Numbered from the stretch's first letter, positions 8,756 through 16,349 are shown. The stretch: 64,000 nucleotides of DNA from Microgenomates group bacterium GW2011_GWC1_46_15 (GCA_001002285.1 LCLX01000001.1:357067-421066); one strand, 5' to 3'. Numbers and translations: made by a program. Notes: a model not told the origin generated them from the letters alone.

Positions 8756-10074
8756 TGTTTGAAGTATTTTTCCCTATCGCAATCATGTGGCTGATGTATA
8801 TCGGTGTTGGTGTTTTAGCGTTTCAGTTTCTTCAAACACGCGAAAAAATAAAAGTAGTATCAGAGTCTCCAGCATACATATGGAGCGTGTCATTTTTGAT
8901 TGGAGCAGGCATCGTAACGCTCGGAGAGTTTGTGCTTTCATTAATAAAAGTACCGTTTTGGATTTCATTATGTGGATTTGGTGCAATCACTCTCTATAGC
9001 CTTTTTCTTTACCGCCACACACTATGTTCACCAACACGAAAACCTCAAACGATCTTTACCACTCTTTTTTGGGTCGGCACAGCAATCATGATGTTTTTCT
9101 TTTTTACACGGTCAATGTCCCGCGTTACGTACACATGGGACTCGATCGCGTTTTGGACGCCAAAAATGTTTGCACTGTGGTCCGACCAGACCGTACATCT
9201 TGAGGGATTGCGCAACTTCAATCATCCTGAGTATCCGTTACTCCTACCATTAACGGGCGCCAACGCGTTTACCGTTGTTGGCGAGTACAACGAAGTTTCG
9301 GCAAAAGCGGTGATTTTTGGTTTTTCACTCGCACTTTTCCTTCTTATCGGCAACGCGCTTCTCACGCAAAAATCGTCAAAACTTAAAAAAGTTTTCTGGA
9401 TGGTTCTTTTTCTTTCAATATTCATTGTCCGTGAACACGTCGCGGGAGAGTATGTCGGAACGGCCGATATTTTTGTGGGAACGTATTTCGTCGCAGGAAC
9501 GATTGCATTACTAAAAAAACATCGGCTTATTGCCTTAGTTCTCTGGCTTTTTGCCGCGTGGAGCAAGAGTGAGGGACTAGTATTTGCCGGCGTTACAACG
9601 TTTTTACTTTTCCTCAGTTATCCAAGCCTTCGGAAGTGGATTGTCCTTAGTTTTGCTGCGATTGCGGTTCCGTGGCAGCTTTTCACAAAATTAAGCGGAT
9701 TGGGAAGTCAGTACTTTGCGTTTGGCTCGTTGTATGCCCGGCCATGGATTGAGTACGCGGTGTACAGTGTTCACGCATTCCGCGAAGAGTTCCGCAATCT
9801 GCAAAAATGGAATCTCGTGTTCTTTTTCTTTCTCGCGCAGTCATTTGCCACAATCAAACGCATTGCACAACACAAAGAACTGCGGATTATTTACGCTGGC
9901 TTAACTGTTCAACTTCTTTCATATATGGTAATCTTCACGATAGCTCCGGAAGAGCAGGCGAGTTTTATCGCGGCAGCTATCTCGCGGTTAACGCTTCACC
10001 TTGCTCCAACGGCTCTAGTTATAACGGCGTACCTTTTTTCGCAGGAGTTTCATGCAAAACACCAAAAAACATAG
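8755..10074 (+). CDS. GT-C-like polytopic membrane protein
   Basis: This 439-residue protein is strongly hydrophobic throughout, with about eleven segments. The first large outer loop holds SRVTYTWDSIAFWTPK and then FNHPEYPLLLP, an arrangement typical of GT-C enzymes with a single acidic residue after a Trp. Unlike the four tandem copies it lacks a soluble C-terminal tail. The preceding gene encodes a small membrane-anchored protein that might supply that part. It follows that gene with a one-base overlap and overlaps the next GT2 by 23 bases. The general class is fairly clear; the donor and acceptor are not. Confidence 0.8.
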   Translation: MFEVFFPIAIMWLMYIGVGVLAFQFLQTREKIKVVSESPAYIWSVSFLIGAGIVTLGEFVLSLIKVPFWISLCGFGAITLYSLFLYRHTLCSPTRKPQTIFTTLFWVGTAIMMFFFFTRSMSRVTYTWDSIAFWTPKMFALWSDQTVHLEGLRNFNHPEYPLLLPLTGANAFTVVGEYNEVSAKAVIFGFSLALFLLIGNALLTQKSSKLKKVFWMVLFLSIFIVREHVAGEYVGTADIFVGTYFVAGTIALLKKHRLIALVLWLFAAWSKSEGLVFAGVTTFLLFLSYPSLRKWIVLSFAAIAVPWQLFTKLSGLGSQYFAFGSLYARPWIEYAVYSVHAFREEFRNLQKWNLVFFFFLAQSFATIKRIAQHKELRIIYAGLTVQLLSYMVIFTIAPEEQASFIAAAISRLTLHLAPTALVITAYLFSQEFHAKHQKT

Positions 10075-10762
10075 CATTTCAGTCGTTCTTCCGTGTTTAA
10101 ACGAGGAGGAAACACTGAGGGCGTCTATTGCGAAGGCAAAAGAAGGTATTACAAGAGCTGGGCTTGATGGAGAAGTGATTATCGCGGATAACGGTTCACA
10201 CGATCATTCGGTTGAAGTGGCAAAGAAAGCAGGCGCGCGCGTCGTTGAGGTAACACGCCGCGGGTATGGAGCCGCGCTTATGGGCGGATTTGCAGAAGCA
10301 AAAGGTGATCTCCTTGTGATGGGGGATGCCGATGATACGTATGACTTCCGTGAAATTCCGTTGTTGTATAAAAAATATCTTGAGGGATATGACTTCGTGA
10401 GTGGAAATCGACTCAAGGGGAATATTGATCCCAAAGCGATGCCATTTATTCACCGATATATTGGCGTTCCGGCGCTTACACTTGCGCTTAACCTCTTTTT
10501 TTGGACCGGCATTTGGGATGGACACTGCGGTTTGCGCCTTTTTTCGAAAAAAGCATATTTGCTTATGCGGTTAAACTCACCAGGGATGGAGTTTGCATCC
10601 GAAATGCTGATGAAGGCTAAAAAAGCGGGGTTAAAAATGGCAGAAGTGCCCGTAAGTTATGGATCCCGCCACACAAAGTCATACTCAAAGCTCAATACAT
10701 TCCGCGATGGGTTCCGTCATCTTGGTCTTATTCTCGCCTATGCGTTTGGCATAAAAACTTGA
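10052..10762 (+). CDS. GT2-family polyprenyl-phosphate sugar synthase (DPM1-like)
   Basis: A 236-residue GT-A protein with SVVLPCLNEEETL at the N terminus, ADNGSHDHS, and MGDADDTYDF as the metal/nucleotide site. GHCGLRLFSKKAYLLM follows in the second half. Length and motif order match dolichyl- or undecaprenyl-phosphate mannosyl/glucosyl transferases without C-terminal membrane helices. Such enzymes load a sugar on a polyprenyl phosphate, the donor type used by GT-C enzymes. Its place at the end of the operon with five GT-C genes fits that role. It overlaps the preceding gene by 23 bases. The sugar is unknown. Confidence 0.88.
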   Translation: MQNTKKHSISVVLPCLNEEETLRASIAKAKEGITRAGLDGEVIIADNGSHDHSVEVAKKAGARVVEVTRRGYGAALMGGFAEAKGDLLVMGDADDTYDFREIPLLYKKYLEGYDFVSGNRLKGNIDPKAMPFIHRYIGVPALTLALNLFFWTGIWDGHCGLRLFSKKAYLLMRLNSPGMEFASEMLMKAKKAGLKMAEVPVSYGSRHTKSYSKLNTFRDGFRHLGLILAYAFGIKT

Positions 10763-10774
10763 GTAAGGTATGAT
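10746..10774 (+). promoter_or_regulatory. Sigma70-type promoter for a leaderless GT4 gene
   Basis: TTGGCA (10746-10751), a 17-base spacer and TATGAT (10769-10774) sit over the end of the preceding gene. The ATG at 10781 starts six bases after the -10 box, so the transcript should begin at or next to the start codon. There is no Shine-Dalgarno sequence in between. Confidence 0.75.
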
Positions 10775-10780
10775 GGGAAC

Positions 10781-11830
10781 ATGCGAGTCCAGATTGATGT
10801 CTCTCAGCTCAATGCGATGAATGCGTATCGTGGCGTTGGCGTGTACACCGATCTTTTGTTCCAACACTTGCGCCACCTTAAAACTTTAGACACATTTTCT
10901 TTAACAACAGAAAAAACAAAAGAACATCCCGATCTCATCCATTATCCGTATTTCGATTTGTTTTTCCACACTCTCCCTATCAAAAAGCGGGCAAAAACAG
11001 TTGTAACAATCCACGATGTTATTCCGTTGGTTTTTCCCGAGCACTATAGATCTGGTATCAAAGGATCGATCCGTTTTTTACAACAGCTTCTCGCGCTCAA
11101 CACAGTTGATGCTGTGATTACTGATTCGATGTGCTCAAAAAAAGATATTATTCAACATCTTAAGTTTCCTGCTGAAAAAGTATACGTTGTGCATTTGGCG
11201 GGAAACCCACTCCTTCATGCCACACCAAAGACTGATGTTGATGCGGTGCTAAAAAAATATAATATTCCAGAAAAATATCTCTTGTATGTCGGCGATATTA
11301 ACTACAACAAAAATCTTCCAGCATTGTTGCGCGCGTTCTCAACACTTTCGCAAAATCTTCATCTTGTTATGGTCGGGCGGTCGCTGAACAATATAGAAAT
11401 TCCAGAAGGCAGGTGGATTCACGATACTATTCAGGAAAAGGGAATCGCGCAAAGAGTTCATCTCCTTACAGATATTCCAAAACATCCTGCGACTGAACTT
11501 GCTGCGTTATTTACTGGTGCATCGGCATATGTTCAACCCTCTCTGTATGAGGGGTTTGGCCTTTCTGTGCTTGATGCAATGCAGTGCGGAGCACTCGTCA
11601 TTTCTTCAACTGGTGGGTCGCTTCCAGAGGTTGTGGGTGATGCGGCATTATTTTTTGATCCCCGAAATGAACATGAAATGGCAGATACGATGAATCAAGC
11701 CCTTTCTCTCTCTATGACAAAGAAGAAAGTTTTCCTTTCGTTGGCTCAGCACAACCTCAAACGGTTTTCTTGGGAGAAAACGGCACAGAAAACATACGCC
11801 ATCTATAAAAAAGTACTTGAAACAGTATGA
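10781..11830 (+). CDS. GT4-family glycosyltransferase (mannosyltransferase-like)
   Basis: This 349-residue GT-B enzyme has the IHDVIPLVFPEHYR motif near residue 85, KYLLYVGDINYNKNL at the start of the second Rossmann domain, and YEGFGLSVLDAMQCGALV near residue 250. In the EX7E motif the second Glu is replaced by Asp (E-GFGLSVL-D), a conservative change. The IHDVIP start is common among bacterial mannosyl- or rhamnosyl-transferring members. Its own promoter gives a probable leaderless mRNA. The stop overlaps the next gene by ATGA. The donor is likely a nucleotide sugar and the site cytoplasmic; substrate not determined. Confidence 0.9.
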   Translation: MRVQIDVSQLNAMNAYRGVGVYTDLLFQHLRHLKTLDTFSLTTEKTKEHPDLIHYPYFDLFFHTLPIKKRAKTVVTIHDVIPLVFPEHYRSGIKGSIRFLQQLLALNTVDAVITDSMCSKKDIIQHLKFPAEKVYVVHLAGNPLLHATPKTDVDAVLKKYNIPEKYLLYVGDINYNKNLPALLRAFSTLSQNLHLVMVGRSLNNIEIPEGRWIHDTIQEKGIAQRVHLLTDIPKHPATELAALFTGASAYVQPSLYEGFGLSVLDAMQCGALVISSTGGSLPEVVGDAALFFDPRNEHEMADTMNQALSLSMTKKKVFLSLAQHNLKRFSWEKTAQKTYAIYKKVLETV

Positions 11831-14577
11831 AACGGTTTTTATCTATCATTTTGATTCTCGCTTTTGCATTACTCGCACTTCCTATGTTTCATTCAGGATT
11901 TCCTTTTACGCACGACGGGGAAAATCATCTGGCACGGATTGCAAACTATGCTGTCGCGCTTAAACAGGGCCAGTTTCCACCGCGGTGGGCGCCAACATTC
12001 TGGGGCGGATATGGCTATCCCGTGTTCAACTTCAACTATCCACTAGCCAACATTGCAGCACTTCCATTTTTAGCGGTTGGACTTCATGTTGAAACAACAC
12101 TCAAACTTCTTTTTCTCCTTGGTATAGCGCTTGGAACGGTGGGCACGTATTTCTATTGCCGAACGTTTATTCCAAAGAGTGCCTCACTTTTCGCAACATG
12201 TGTATACCTCCTATCCCCATTTCTTTTTTCTAATGTATATTTGCGTGGAGCAATCGGCGAAGTCTTGGGGTACGCTCTTTTACCCATAACACTATGGATG
12301 GTTGAGCGCACGCGTCAGCACCCCTCAATGCAGAATAAACTTTTTCTTTTTATATCAATACTTTCTTTGGCACTGGCGCATAACATTGTCGCGATGTTTG
12401 TCATCCCGCCTCTTCTTATCTATATTGCACTACGGGCCAGAACTTGGCATGTTATCCTGCCATCATTTTTTGGACTGTCCGCATCATCCTTTTTCTGGAT
12501 CCCCGCATTGGTTGAGAAAAAATTTGTTACGTTAGATCTTGTGAGCGTGTCAAACCAGTACTATCTTCATTTCCCAACACTACAACAGCTTCTCTTTTCC
12601 GTGTTTGAACATGGATTTTCATATCCTGGACCGATTGACACAATGTCGTTCCAAATAGGGGGACTCATTCTTATATCACTCTTTTTTGGTATCCTTCACG
12701 TTGTTTTCCGCACAAAACACGCAAAACAAATTTTTGGATTAGTATGCGGAGTTCTTACACTTTTTTTTATGATGCTTTCTTCCTCGCTTTTTATATGGAA
12801 ACTCATTCCAATGCTTTCGTATGTGCAGTTTCCATGGAGACTATTAGGTCCAGTCGTATTTGTTGGCTCGTTACTTGCGGGATACGTGTATCTTGATGCT
12901 TCCCGTGCGGTGCGCGCAGTATTGATTGGAGTATTGATGTTTTCATTGATTTCAACCGCAAAAAAACCAGTAACGGATTTTATTCATCATGATGATCTGT
13001 ATTACAAGACATTCACGCAAACGTCCACAATTCTTGATGAAAACCGTCCAAGAACGCTCGGTATTCAACCTGGAACACTGAGTAGCCAGAAGCCAGTTCT
13101 GGAAAGCAAAGCGGATATTCAGATTCAGTCATGGAGTGGTACGCAACATGTCTACGCGATCAATACCGAAAAAGAACAAACAATAACGGAAGAAACGGCA
13201 TACTTTCCTGGATGGGAGACAAGGATTGATGGCAAACTGGCCACAGTAACATTTGAAAAAACACAAGGCCGTATCAGTTATAGTATCCCCGCAGGAAAAC
13301 ACACCGTTCAAACACGGTTTACACAGAACACACCGCCAAGGTTGGTTGGAAATGGCATCACAATAGCGTCATTTCTCGGGATGGGCAGTCTTATAGTGAT
13401 ACAGAAGAAAAAGAAAAAAAATATGACACCATTAGCAAAACGCACTTTTTTTCTCATTAGTGCTGCTTTTGTGATTTGGCGAGTACTCCTTCAAGTTTTT
13501 GCATTGCTAAGTCCCCGGTTTTTGTCTTTCCAGCCGAGTTATCCGTACTACGATGCTCTTCTTGTTCCGCTTGGCCCATGGTGGCTTGTGCGGTGGGCTG
13601 GGTTTGACGGGGTACACTACCTCACAATTGCGATGAAAGGATATCTTGGAACGGGTCTTATTCAAGCATTTTTCCCCATGTATCCATTTGCGATGTATTT
13701 CTTTAACCTCTTTCGTAATCTTTTAATGTCGGGATTACTTGTTTCTCATCTGAGTTTCATAGCAGCACTTTTCTTGTTGTATAAACTTTTTCGTTTGGAT
13801 GAGAGAAGAAACGTTTCTGTATTAGCAGTTCTTTGCATGCTTATTTACCCCGTCTCATTTTTCTTTGCTTCGTTGTACACAGAATCATTATTTTTACTAT
13901 GCATTGTTGGAGCATTCTATGCTGTGCGGAAAAAACAATGGTGGTTTGCGGCGCTGTGTGCTGCCGTAGCAAGTGCGACTCGGATTACAGGAATTTTTAT
14001 TGTTCCAGCAGTCATCATAGAAGCAATCATGCTTTCAAAAGAAAAAAATGAAAAAGTTCCATGGCAAACAATCGCGATTCTTTTAACAGGAGTACTGGGT
14101 CTTCTTTTTTACATGGGATATTTGGCTGTTACTTTCCGCGACCCATTATATTTTTTGCACGTACAAACTGCATTTGGAGGAGGAAGGCAGGAAACACCAG
14201 TGTTGATTCCACAGGTATTTTACCGGTACATTAAAATTTTCATGACAGCGCGCACAACATCACCATTGTTAATGTACGCGTATGCTCAAGAGTTTTTAAT
14301 GACATTGTCGGTTGGCCTCGTTCTTTTCTTCGCAACACTCAAAAAATGGTTAAGGCCGTCGTATCTTCTCTATGCGTGGGGGGCATACTTGCTTCCACCG
14401 CTCACAGGAACGTTTCAAAGCATGCCAAGATACATGATGGTAATTTTCCCGCTGTTTTTACTACAAGCAAAATTGTGGAAACATAAACCAATACTTTTTA
14501 TTTTGTTAGCGATTGTGCTAGTCATTCACCTTGCGGTGAACACAATGCTGTTTTTTCAAGGATATTGGGTGTCGTAA
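11827..14577 (+). CDS. Two-domain membrane protein: PTPS-related/YfhO-like half fused to a PIG-V-like GT-C half
   Basis: This 916-residue ORF has two complete-looking halves. Residues 1-532 have PF10131-type features (FTHDGENHLARIANYAVAL, then PRWAPTFWGGYGYPVFNFNY), about ten hydrophobic segments and a soluble beta-rich tail (SWSGTQHVYAINTEKEQ, ETAYFPGWETRIDG). Residues 533-916 start at an internal Met and resemble bacterial PIG-V-like mannosyltransferases (WLVRWAGFDGVHYLTIAM, then FFPMYPFAMYF), again polytopic. The junction is an A8 tract at 13414-13421 followed by TATGACACC. With seven A residues the first half would end at TGA, overlapping the second half's ATG as ATGA, exactly like the other junctions here. 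It may be a real fusion, a phase-variable switch, or a one-base sequence error over two genes. Confidence 0.82.
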   Translation: MKRFLSIILILAFALLALPMFHSGFPFTHDGENHLARIANYAVALKQGQFPPRWAPTFWGGYGYPVFNFNYPLANIAALPFLAVGLHVETTLKLLFLLGIALGTVGTYFYCRTFIPKSASLFATCVYLLSPFLFSNVYLRGAIGEVLGYALLPITLWMVERTRQHPSMQNKLFLFISILSLALAHNIVAMFVIPPLLIYIALRARTWHVILPSFFGLSASSFFWIPALVEKKFVTLDLVSVSNQYYLHFPTLQQLLFSVFEHGFSYPGPIDTMSFQIGGLILISLFFGILHVVFRTKHAKQIFGLVCGVLTLFFMMLSSSLFIWKLIPMLSYVQFPWRLLGPVVFVGSLLAGYVYLDASRAVRAVLIGVLMFSLISTAKKPVTDFIHHDDLYYKTFTQTSTILDENRPRTLGIQPGTLSSQKPVLESKADIQIQSWSGTQHVYAINTEKEQTITEETAYFPGWETRIDGKLATVTFEKTQGRISYSIPAGKHTVQTRFTQNTPPRLVGNGITIASFLGMGSLIVIQKKKKKNMTPLAKRTFFLISAAFVIWRVLLQVFALLSPRFLSFQPSYPYYDALLVPLGPWWLVRWAGFDGVHYLTIAMKGYLGTGLIQAFFPMYPFAMYFFNLFRNLLMSGLLVSHLSFIAALFLLYKLFRLDERRNVSVLAVLCMLIYPVSFFFASLYTESLFLLCIVGAFYAVRKKQWWFAALCAAVASATRITGIFIVPAVIIEAIMLSKEKNEKVPWQTIAILLTGVLGLLFYMGYLAVTFRDPLYFLHVQTAFGGGRQETPVLIPQVFYRYIKIFMTARTTSPLLMYAYAQEFLMTLSVGLVLFFATLKKWLRPSYLLYAWGAYLLPPLTGTFQSMPRYMMVIFPLFLLQAKLWKHKPILFILLAIVLVIHLAVNTMLFFQGYWVS
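13414..13421 (+). repeat. A8 homopolymer at the fusion junction
   Basis: Eight consecutive A residues preceded by AAGAAAAAG. Loss of one base places the upstream reading frame on TGA at the bases now numbered 13424-13426, while the ATG at 13423-13425 would start the downstream half. This is the site that decides whether one or two proteins are made. Confidence 0.9.
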
Positions 14578-14579
14578 CA

Positions 14580-14966
14580 CTACTCCCTGTGAAGGAGGTG
14601 TGCCTCAACTTTTTTTGCGCCAAAGAACGTTTTACAGAACCTTTCTGTCTTCTTTGCGTCAAACCACGCACACGAAAAAATATTCAAGTAAATGCTTTTC
14701 TTGTACTCAGAAAAATGTGCGGTTACGGAACTCGTTTCAATCAGTTGGACAAGTGAGTATCCTGAAGTAATTGGATTGTCGTGTCCGAAATGCGGGATAA
14801 GTGGTTCACCATACCGCTTCATCTTGATAACGTCGTCGCACAAGGTGATCACAAACTCCTTGATTTTTTCTCCAGAAGAGATTGTTGCGAGGTCGCACTC
14901 ATACAAATTAAGAATGAGTTCTTGCCCAAATGACTCTTTATCACTGAGTTTTGAAGAGTTTAGCAT
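14580..14966 (-). CDS. S-adenosylmethionine decarboxylase (SpeD/SpeH)-family pyruvoyl enzyme
   Basis: A 128-residue proenzyme starting at the ATG at 14966; an in-frame GTG at 14993 would lie within the promoter. The small prokaryotic AdoMetDC pattern is present: ETSSVTAH around residues 77-84 and YLNIFSCAWFD to residue 103. Ser79, His84 and Cys99 keep the spacing (+5, +20) of the pyruvoyl-forming Ser, the processing His and the proton-donor Cys in the family. Thr precedes the Ser where Glu is usual, and Asn95 replaces the usual Asp of VDIF. Family members make decarboxylated SAM for spermidine, but SpeD relatives that decarboxylate ornithine or arginine are also reported, including in CPR. 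No aminopropyltransferase is nearby. It is convergent with the GT-C gene, ending two bases away. Confidence 0.83.
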   Translation of the reverse strand: MLNSSKLSDKESFGQELILNLYECDLATISSGEKIKEFVITLCDDVIKMKRYGEPLIPHFGHDNPITSGYSLVQLIETSSVTAHFSEYKKSIYLNIFSCAWFDAKKTERFCKTFFGAKKVEAHLLHRE

Positions 14967-14972
14967 TGGTTC

Positions 14973-14987
14973 AGTATACGATATACT
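14973..14987. promoter_or_regulatory. Symmetric divergent promoter, leaderless on both sides
   Basis: AGTATA-CGA-TATACT is a perfect inverted repeat (6-bp arms, 3-base centre). Read on the plus strand the TATACT -10 box ends six bases before the ATG at 14994. Read on the minus strand the same hexamer ends six bases before the ATG at 14966. Both genes should be leaderless, and polymerase should be able to bind in only one direction at a time. -35 elements are weak on both sides. Confidence 0.72.
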
Positions 14988-14993
14988 ATGCAC

Positions 14994-15893
14994 ATGAACA
15001 TCCTCGTTACGGGCGGGTCTGGGTTTTTAGGAAAACATCTTTGCCGTGTGCTGGTTTCTGCCGGTCACAGCGTGTTGAACATTGATAAAAAACCATTTTC
15101 AGAAGTTGAAACAATTCAAACAGACGTACTGGATCAGGCAAAAATCGAACAGTATTTTGCAGGAAAAGATGCGGTGTTTCACTTGGCAAGCTATATTGAG
15201 GCGGGTGAGTCGGTTGAGCAGCCGGAAAAATACCTGCAGAACAACGTTATGGGAACCCTTTCTGTTTTGGAGGCAATGCGGAAACACGATGTAAAGCGTT
15301 TTTTGTTCAGTAGCAGCGCCGCTATCTATGGCAACCCACTTCACACACCGATTAAAGAAGATGAGCGTACTATCCCAATCAATCCGTACGGTGTAACAAA
15401 GATGGCGATGGAAGGGTTAGTATCTTCGTATGTTGAGTCGTACGGGTTTACTGGTGTCGCACTGCGATACTTCAACTTGTACGGCCCTGGAGAAGACCAC
15501 GTTCCGGAAACACACGCAATTCCCCGGTTCATCCAACAAATCAATAAAGGAGAAGACGTTACAATCTGGGGCGACGGAAGCCACAAAAGAGACTTCGTAT
15601 ACATTGATGACATTGTCCGCGCACACCTTTTAGCGCTCGAACTTCCGCAGGGCTATCACTATATGAATCTCTCCGGGAAAAACGCAACATCGGTCATTGA
15701 TGTGATTCATATGCTTGAAACGATACTTGGAAAACAGGCAAACGTGAAACATTTTGAGTTTCGGCCTGGTGATCCGCTTGAGCTTTTTGCCGATGCGTCA
15801 AAAGCAAAAGAAGTTTTGAAGTGGGAACCACAGGTAGGATTAGAAGAAGGCCTTCAGAAAACCGTAGAGTGGTTCCGTTCACACACGGCGTGA
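14994..15893 (+). CDS. NAD-dependent sugar epimerase (UDP-glucose 4-epimerase/GalE-like SDR)
   Basis: A 299-residue extended SDR. The start at 14994 (MNILVTGGSGFLG) is chosen over 14988 because it lies six bases from the -10 box. Features are the GGSGFLG nucleotide-binding loop, SSSAAIYGNP, the catalytic YGVTK (YxxxK) near residue 143, ALRYFNLYGPGEDH and RDFVYIDDIVRAHLLAL. The architecture matches UDP-hexose 4-epimerases, so it probably interconverts UDP-Glc/UDP-Gal or the N-acetyl forms for the local glycans. Its last coding stretch (GLQKTVEWFR) is duplicated with only synonymous differences at 16311-16340. The substrate is not certain. Confidence 0.88.
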   Translation: MNILVTGGSGFLGKHLCRVLVSAGHSVLNIDKKPFSEVETIQTDVLDQAKIEQYFAGKDAVFHLASYIEAGESVEQPEKYLQNNVMGTLSVLEAMRKHDVKRFLFSSSAAIYGNPLHTPIKEDERTIPINPYGVTKMAMEGLVSSYVESYGFTGVALRYFNLYGPGEDHVPETHAIPRFIQQINKGEDVTIWGDGSHKRDFVYIDDIVRAHLLALELPQGYHYMNLSGKNATSVIDVIHMLETILGKQANVKHFEFRPGDPLELFADASKAKEVLKWEPQVGLEEGLQKTVEWFRSHTA

Positions 15894-15918
15894 TCTACAA
15901 AAATACACAAAGATCTAG

Positions 15919-15947
15919 TTGATTCTTTTCCGCATTTTTTATACACT
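15919..15947 (+). promoter_or_regulatory. Promoter of cassette A
   Basis: TTGATT (15919-15924), a 17-base spacer and TACACT (15942-15947). Cassette B has TTGATT with the same 17-base spacing and TATGCT. Transcription should start near 15954, giving a leader of about 145 bases. Confidence 0.55.
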
Positions 15948-15953
15948 TATGAT

Positions 15954-16098
15954 CCATTCGCCGCATCGCGCGGTGACCGGCACTTCCTATCCGTTGCTTG
16001 TGAACAAAGAGCATACACTCTTTTCACAAGTATCCACGCCGAACGGATAACCTTTACACACCAAGAGTCCCTCTTCGTGGGGACAAGAAAGGCATACT
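15954..16098 (+). promoter_or_regulatory. Structured 5' leader of cassette A
   Basis: A nested hairpin is visible: outer stem TATCCGTT (15988-15995) with AACGGATA (16042-16049), 8 bp. The inner stem is CTTGTGAA (15997-16004) with TTCACAAG (16023-16030), then AAGAG (16007-16011) with CTCTT (16018-16022) closing a six-base loop. A second hairpin, GTCCC (16067-16071) with GGGAC (16080-16084), ends three bases before the AAAGG ribosome-binding site, within GGGACAAGAAAGG. The same layout recurs in cassette B with paired base changes. The starting coordinate is inferred from the promoter. It matches no riboswitch class I recognise. Confidence 0.6.
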
Positions 16099-16344
16099 AT
16101 GCTTACACCTGGAGATAAAAAGTGGATCAAAGGAAATTTTAAGGAAGAGTTTCCTATAGCTTTTAAAACGGCTTTCAAAGCGGCCTTTAAACCAGCATTT
16201 GATGAAGCCTTTGACGAATCATTTGGGAGAGTGTATCTGTTTCTCCGCAATGATATTGCTCAATTTAAGGACGAAATCTTGGCGGTTCTTAATCCTCGTA
16301 TCCAAAACAGGGGCTCCAGAAAACCGTGGAGTGGTTTAGAATAA
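16099..16344 (+). CDS. Cassette A small protein with Phe every fourth residue (C-terminally truncated)
   Basis: This 81-residue protein is unrecognised beyond its paralogue at 19600. It opens MLTPGDKKWIKGNF, then has Phe at residues 14, 18, 22, 26, 30, 34, 38 and 42, mostly in AF or SF pairs separated by charged residues (KPAF, DEAF, DESF). LFLRNDIAQFKDEIL follows, matching the paralogue closely. After residue ~70 similarity ends: the paralogue continues into a coiled coil, while this one runs out of frame into a remnant of an epimerase gene and stops. It is therefore probably a truncated copy. The ATG has a clear AAAGG ribosome-binding site six bases upstream. The protein is hydrophilic with no signal peptide, so probably cytoplasmic. 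Function unknown. Confidence 0.72.
   Translation: MLTPGDKKWIKGNFKEEFPIAFKTAFKAAFKPAFDEAFDESFGRVYLFLRNDIAQFKDEILAVLNPRIQNRGSRKPWSGLE
16138..16224 (+). repeat. Degenerate 12-base (tetrapeptide) repeat array, cassette A
   Basis: About seven units encode x-x-[A/S/E]-F, each carrying one TTT or TTC codon every 12 bases. Cassette B has the same array with one more unit and more uniform DNA, so unit number varies between copies. Confidence 0.75.
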
Positions 16345-16349
16345 AGTAA
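16311..16349 (+). pseudogene. Remnant of a second epimerase gene 3' end
   Basis: Read from 16311 the sequence encodes GLQKTVEWFRIK and a TAA. The epimerase ending at 15893 has GLQKTVEWFR near its end. The ten shared codons differ at five positions, all synonymous (for example CGT versus AGA for the last Arg). The TAA overlaps the ATG of the GT-C gene at 16349 as TAATG, an operon-type junction. So an epimerase gene once ran directly into this GT-C gene. The rest of it has been lost, and the truncated cassette A gene now joins the remnant out of frame. Confidence 0.75.

Noticed and set aside
13423..14577. Calling the second half of the 916-residue ORF a separate gene outright
   Set aside because: The given sequence is open through the A8 tract, so one CDS was listed. 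The split reading is recorded as a finding.
15892..15917. GATCT/AGATC inverted repeat after the epimerase as terminator
   Set aside because: The arms are only five bases with a 14-base loop and no adjacent U tract; not convincing.
15849..16340. Treating GLQKTVEWFR copies as target-site duplications of a transposon carrying cassette A
   Set aside because: The two copies differ by five synonymous changes and only one is in a living frame. There are no terminal inverted repeats or transposase. A diverged gene remnant explains them better.
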